Shown here piece after piece: positions 4,345-6,821 of a stretch of 6,821 bases of DNA. The stretch is taken from the NCBI GenBank assembly GCA_900551535.1, contig URWJ01000075.1, positions 1 through 6,821 of the forward strand, in the 5' to 3' direction. The notes under the pieces were generated by a model, which saw only the letters and a list, made by a program, of their open reading frames with translations, had not been told where the DNA came from and made no database searches. The translations under genes and the position numbers were made by a program. Source of the stretch: an uncultured Granulicatella sp. Its GTDB lineage: Bacteria; Bacillota; Bacilli; Lactobacillales; Aerococcaceae. Position 1 is the first letter of the stretch. Each line of letters opens with the position of its first letter.

Positions 4345-6821
4345 ATGACTGAAAACAACAATGAACAAACTCGTTCATCGCAGCATCGTCATACGAAGAA
4401 AAAGGCACCCACTTCTTCTAAGAAAAAACTCTGGAAGAAAATTTTAATTGGTGTTGCATCTTTTGTGGCAATAGCAATTATTGCAATCGTCGCAATCTTC
4501 GCTTACTACGGTGCGACTGCTCCTACCATTCAAGCAAGTGATTTAGAAGGAGCTACTGAAACTAAAATCCTTGATAAAGATGGCGAACTAATTTATTCAC
4601 TCGGTGGTGAAAAACGAGATCTTATCACCAGTGAACAAGTTCCTCAATTACTAAAAGATGCAATTACTTCAATCGAGGATAAACGCTTCTACTCTCATAT
4701 GGGGATTGATCCAATCCGTATCGCAGGATCATTCCTACGAAACGCAAAAGCTGGTCAAATCACTCAAGGTGGTAGTACTATCACTCAACAATTAGTGAAG
4801 TTAGCGGTATTCTCTACTAAAAAAGAAGACCAAACCTATAAACGTAAAATTCAAGAAATCATGCTAGCCCTTCAATTAGAGAGAAATTACTCTAAAGAAC
4901 AAATTCTGACGTACTACTTAAACAAAGTGTACATGGCAAATAATGTATACGGATTTGGTACTGCTTCACACTACTACTTCAATAAAGAATTATCTGAATT
5001 AAGCTTACCTCAAGTAGCTCTACTTGCCGGATTGCCACAAGCACCTAATTCATACGACCCATATGCTAATGCTGATCAAGCAAAAGAACGTCGTGACTTA
5101 GTACTCTATTCCATGAAAGAAAATGGAAAAATTTCAAATGAACAATATGAACAAGCGGTAGCTACTCCAGTTACTGAAGGATTAATCGCACATAATAACA
5201 ATGTCGATAGTAATGATAAAGCACTTGTTTACGATTCATTCGTAACAATGGTTTTAAAAGAAGTTCAAGAAAAGACAGGACTTGATCCTTATAACGACGG
5301 ACTTACGATTGAAACAACTATTGATTCAAAAGCGCAACAACGTTTATACGATATCGTTAATACGAATGATTACATTCAATACGTGAATGATAAAATTCAA
5401 AATGCGGTTGTAATGTTAGACACAAAAACTGGTGCGGTTCGTGCCGTAAATGGTGGACGTAAACAAACCACACTACTCGGCTATAACCGTGCAACTGACA
5501 ATACACGTAGTACTGGTTCAACGATTAAACCAGTCATAGACTACGGTCCTGCCATCGAATACCTCAACTATTCAACTGGTCAAACCATCATGGACCAAAG
5601 AACTACTTATTCAAATGGTGTTGAACTAAACAACTGGGATTTCAGCCACAAAGGTGCAATGACCTTGCGTACTGCCCTTGTTTATTCTAGAAACACAACA
5701 GCTTTACAAACCTTTAAAGCTGTTGGCGAAACAAATATCAAATCATTCTTGAATAATCTAGATATTCAAATCAAAAACGATGGCCAAGATTACTTAGTGG
5801 AAAGTAATTCAATCGGTGCAGATATTTCTCCTATCAAGATGGCAGCAGCATATGCCACATTTGGTAATTACGGTAATTATTCAAAACCGTACACTGTAAC
5901 AAAAGTCACAACTCGTGATGGACAAGTGACTGAATTTAAACCTGAACAAAAACAAGCGATGAAAGATTCAACAGCCTATATGATTACGGATGTACTAAAA
6001 GACTCTTTCAAATATGGTTTCGCAACACAAGCGGCTATTCCTGGACTACCTACAGCTGCCAAAACTGGTTCATCTAATTACACTGTTGAACAAAAACGTG
6101 CAATGGGAGCTAGTGATTATGAAGATATCATTCCTGACTCATGGTTTATCGGCTACTCTACCGACTACACAATTTCTGCATGGACTGGTTATGATAATCC
6201 GTATGAACAAGGTGGCGGTGTGGACACTACCGAACAAGAATACTCAAGACTTATTTATTACTACTTAATGAAATATATGGCTGAATCTTCTAGCGGAGAT
6301 GATTGGGTACAACCAGACAGTGTTGTCAAACAACAAATCGAAATTGGATCTGACCCATTAAGCTTACCTGGACCAAGAACTCCAGCGAACATGATTGCAA
6401 CTGAGCTATTTGTTAAAGGACATGTCCCTACTCAACAATCTATGAACTATGGTACGAAGATTGAAGGACCAACTGGTTTGAAAGCTACTTACGATAAGAG
6501 TAAAAAGACGTTGACTGTAACGTGGGATAATTATAAAACGAACTCTAAAGATAAGCCACAATACAAAGTCACTGTGAACGGACAAACACAAACTGTATCA
6601 ACAAATAAAGTGACATTCCAAAATATCAGTGGACCTAGCGTATCGGTAACTCTAGTTGTAACTGTTGGTAAAGATAGTTCTGACCCGATTACAAATGAGT
6701 TCCAACTAGAACAACCAACAACAGCTGAGGAACGTACGACTCAGCAAAACCAGCAACAAAATAATCGTCAGCAAAACAACAATAATAACAACAATACTAA
6801 TGAACAAACCACTCAAGAAGC
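4345..6821 (+). CDS. pbp1A: Class A penicillin-binding protein PBP1A, first 825 residues (3' end beyond right edge)
   Basis: Bifunctional peptidoglycan synthase at the outer face of the membrane: a glycosyltransferase polymerises lipid II and a transpeptidase cross-links the strands, the target of beta-lactams. A basic cytoplasmic tail (1-32) precedes one membrane helix (about 33-55). The GT51 domain has EDKRFYSH (111-118, catalytic Glu111), QGGSTITQQLVK (141-152) and RKIQE (167-171, second Glu171). The transpeptidase domain has the nucleophile motif STIK (Ser392, Lys395), SRN (448-450) and KTGS (573-576). All catalytic motifs are intact. Residues about 708-789 form a beta-rich, FN3-like domain, then a Gln/Asn/Thr-rich low-complexity tail begins and is still open at the window edge, so the true end is unseen. 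The ATG follows a strong AAAGGAGGT (4330-4338) that overlaps the recU stop; the 13-bp gap and lack of a promoter mean co-transcription with recU. The homologue in Bacillus is ponA. Confidence 0.95.
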   Translation, partial: MTENNNEQTRSSQHRHTKKKAPTSSKKKLWKKILIGVASFVAIAIIAIVAIFAYYGATAPTIQASDLEGATETKILDKDGELIYSLGGEKRDLITSEQVPQLLKDAITSIEDKRFYSHMGIDPIRIAGSFLRNAKAGQITQGGSTITQQLVKLAVFSTKKEDQTYKRKIQEIMLALQLERNYSKEQILTYYLNKVYMANNVYGFGTASHYYFNKELSELSLPQVALLAGLPQAPNSYDPYANADQAKERRDLVLYSMKENGKISNEQYEQAVATPVTEGLIAHNNNVDSNDKALVYDSFVTMVLKEVQEKTGLDPYNDGLTIETTIDSKAQQRLYDIVNTNDYIQYVNDKIQNAVVMLDTKTGAVRAVNGGRKQTTLLGYNRATDNTRSTGSTIKPVIDYGPAIEYLNYSTGQTIMDQRTTYSNGVELNNWDFSHKGAMTLRTALVYSRNTTALQTFKAVGETNIKSFLNNLDIQIKNDGQDYLVESNSIGADISPIKMAAAYATFGNYGNYSKPYTVTKVTTRDGQVTEFKPEQKQAMKDSTAYMITDVLKDSFKYGFATQAAIPGLPTAAKTGSSNYTVEQKRAMGASDYEDIIPDSWFIGYSTDYTISAWTGYDNPYEQGGGVDTTEQEYSRLIYYYLMKYMAESSSGDDWVQPDSVVKQQIEIGSDPLSLPGPRTPANMIATELFVKGHVPTQQSMNYGTKIEGPTGLKATYDKSKKTLTVTWDNYKTNSKDKPQYKVTVNGQTQTVSTNKVTFQNISGPSVSVTLVVTVGKDSSDPITNEFQLEQPTTAEERTTQQNQQQNNRQQNNNNNNNTNEQTTQE
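6775..6795 (+). repeat. AAY trinucleotide tract encoding seven Asn in the PBP1A tail
   Basis: Seven consecutive AAC/AAT codons (residues 811-817) lie within a longer Gln/Asn-rich stretch (about 6748-6818). The mix of AAC and AAT makes it an imperfect microsatellite. Length changes in multiples of three would keep the frame and alter only the extracellular tail. Confidence 0.7.

Noticed and set aside
6014..6591. Plus-strand frame at 6014-6268 and minus-strand frame at 6406-6591
   Set aside because: Both lie inside the transpeptidase and C-terminal part of PBP1A in other frames, with no ribosome binding site or family motif.

Overview
The window reads as ordinary core chromosome of a low-GC Gram-positive bacterium (Firmicutes). 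The evidence is AT-rich DNA, strong GGAGG ribosome binding sites, extended -10 promoters, a RecU-type Holliday junction resolvase, and a recU-PBP1A gene pair as in Bacillus and lactic acid bacteria. The protein sequences look most like Lactobacillales, possibly the Carnobacteriaceae/Enterococcaceae side. That placement is an impression from memory of the families, not a search result.

Layout. The left half is on the minus strand. Read in its own direction it is tig (trigger factor), a GC-rich terminator, clpX with its own candidate promoter, an AU-rich terminator, then the first 258 codons of a UMF1-type major facilitator transporter that runs off the left edge. The right half is on the plus strand: recU, then after 13 bp the class A penicillin-binding protein PBP1A, which runs off the right edge after 825 codons. 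A 216-bp divergent intergenic region (3531-3746) separates tig from recU and holds a good sigma-A-type promoter facing each way. Every stretch of more than 300 bases is occupied by a gene.

How the genes work together. Trigger factor meets nascent chains at the ribosome, and ClpX unfolds proteins for ClpP, so the tig-clpX pair covers protein folding and turnover. RecU resolves recombination intermediates. PBP1A polymerises and cross-links peptidoglycan. The recU-PBP1A pair is a conserved operon linking chromosome processing with wall growth only by co-transcription. The transporter looks unrelated to its neighbours.

Points worth keeping. (1) ClpX most likely starts at a TTG at 2117, not at an upstream ATG. 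(2) Trigger factor starts at 3530. (3) The clpX terminator is an 18-bp AU-rich stem with three G-U pairs that forms fully only in minus-strand RNA. (4) PBP1A carries a C-terminal FN3-like domain and a Gln/Asn-rich tail containing an AAY trinucleotide tract. I found no mobile element, CRISPR array, RNA gene or undescribed system.
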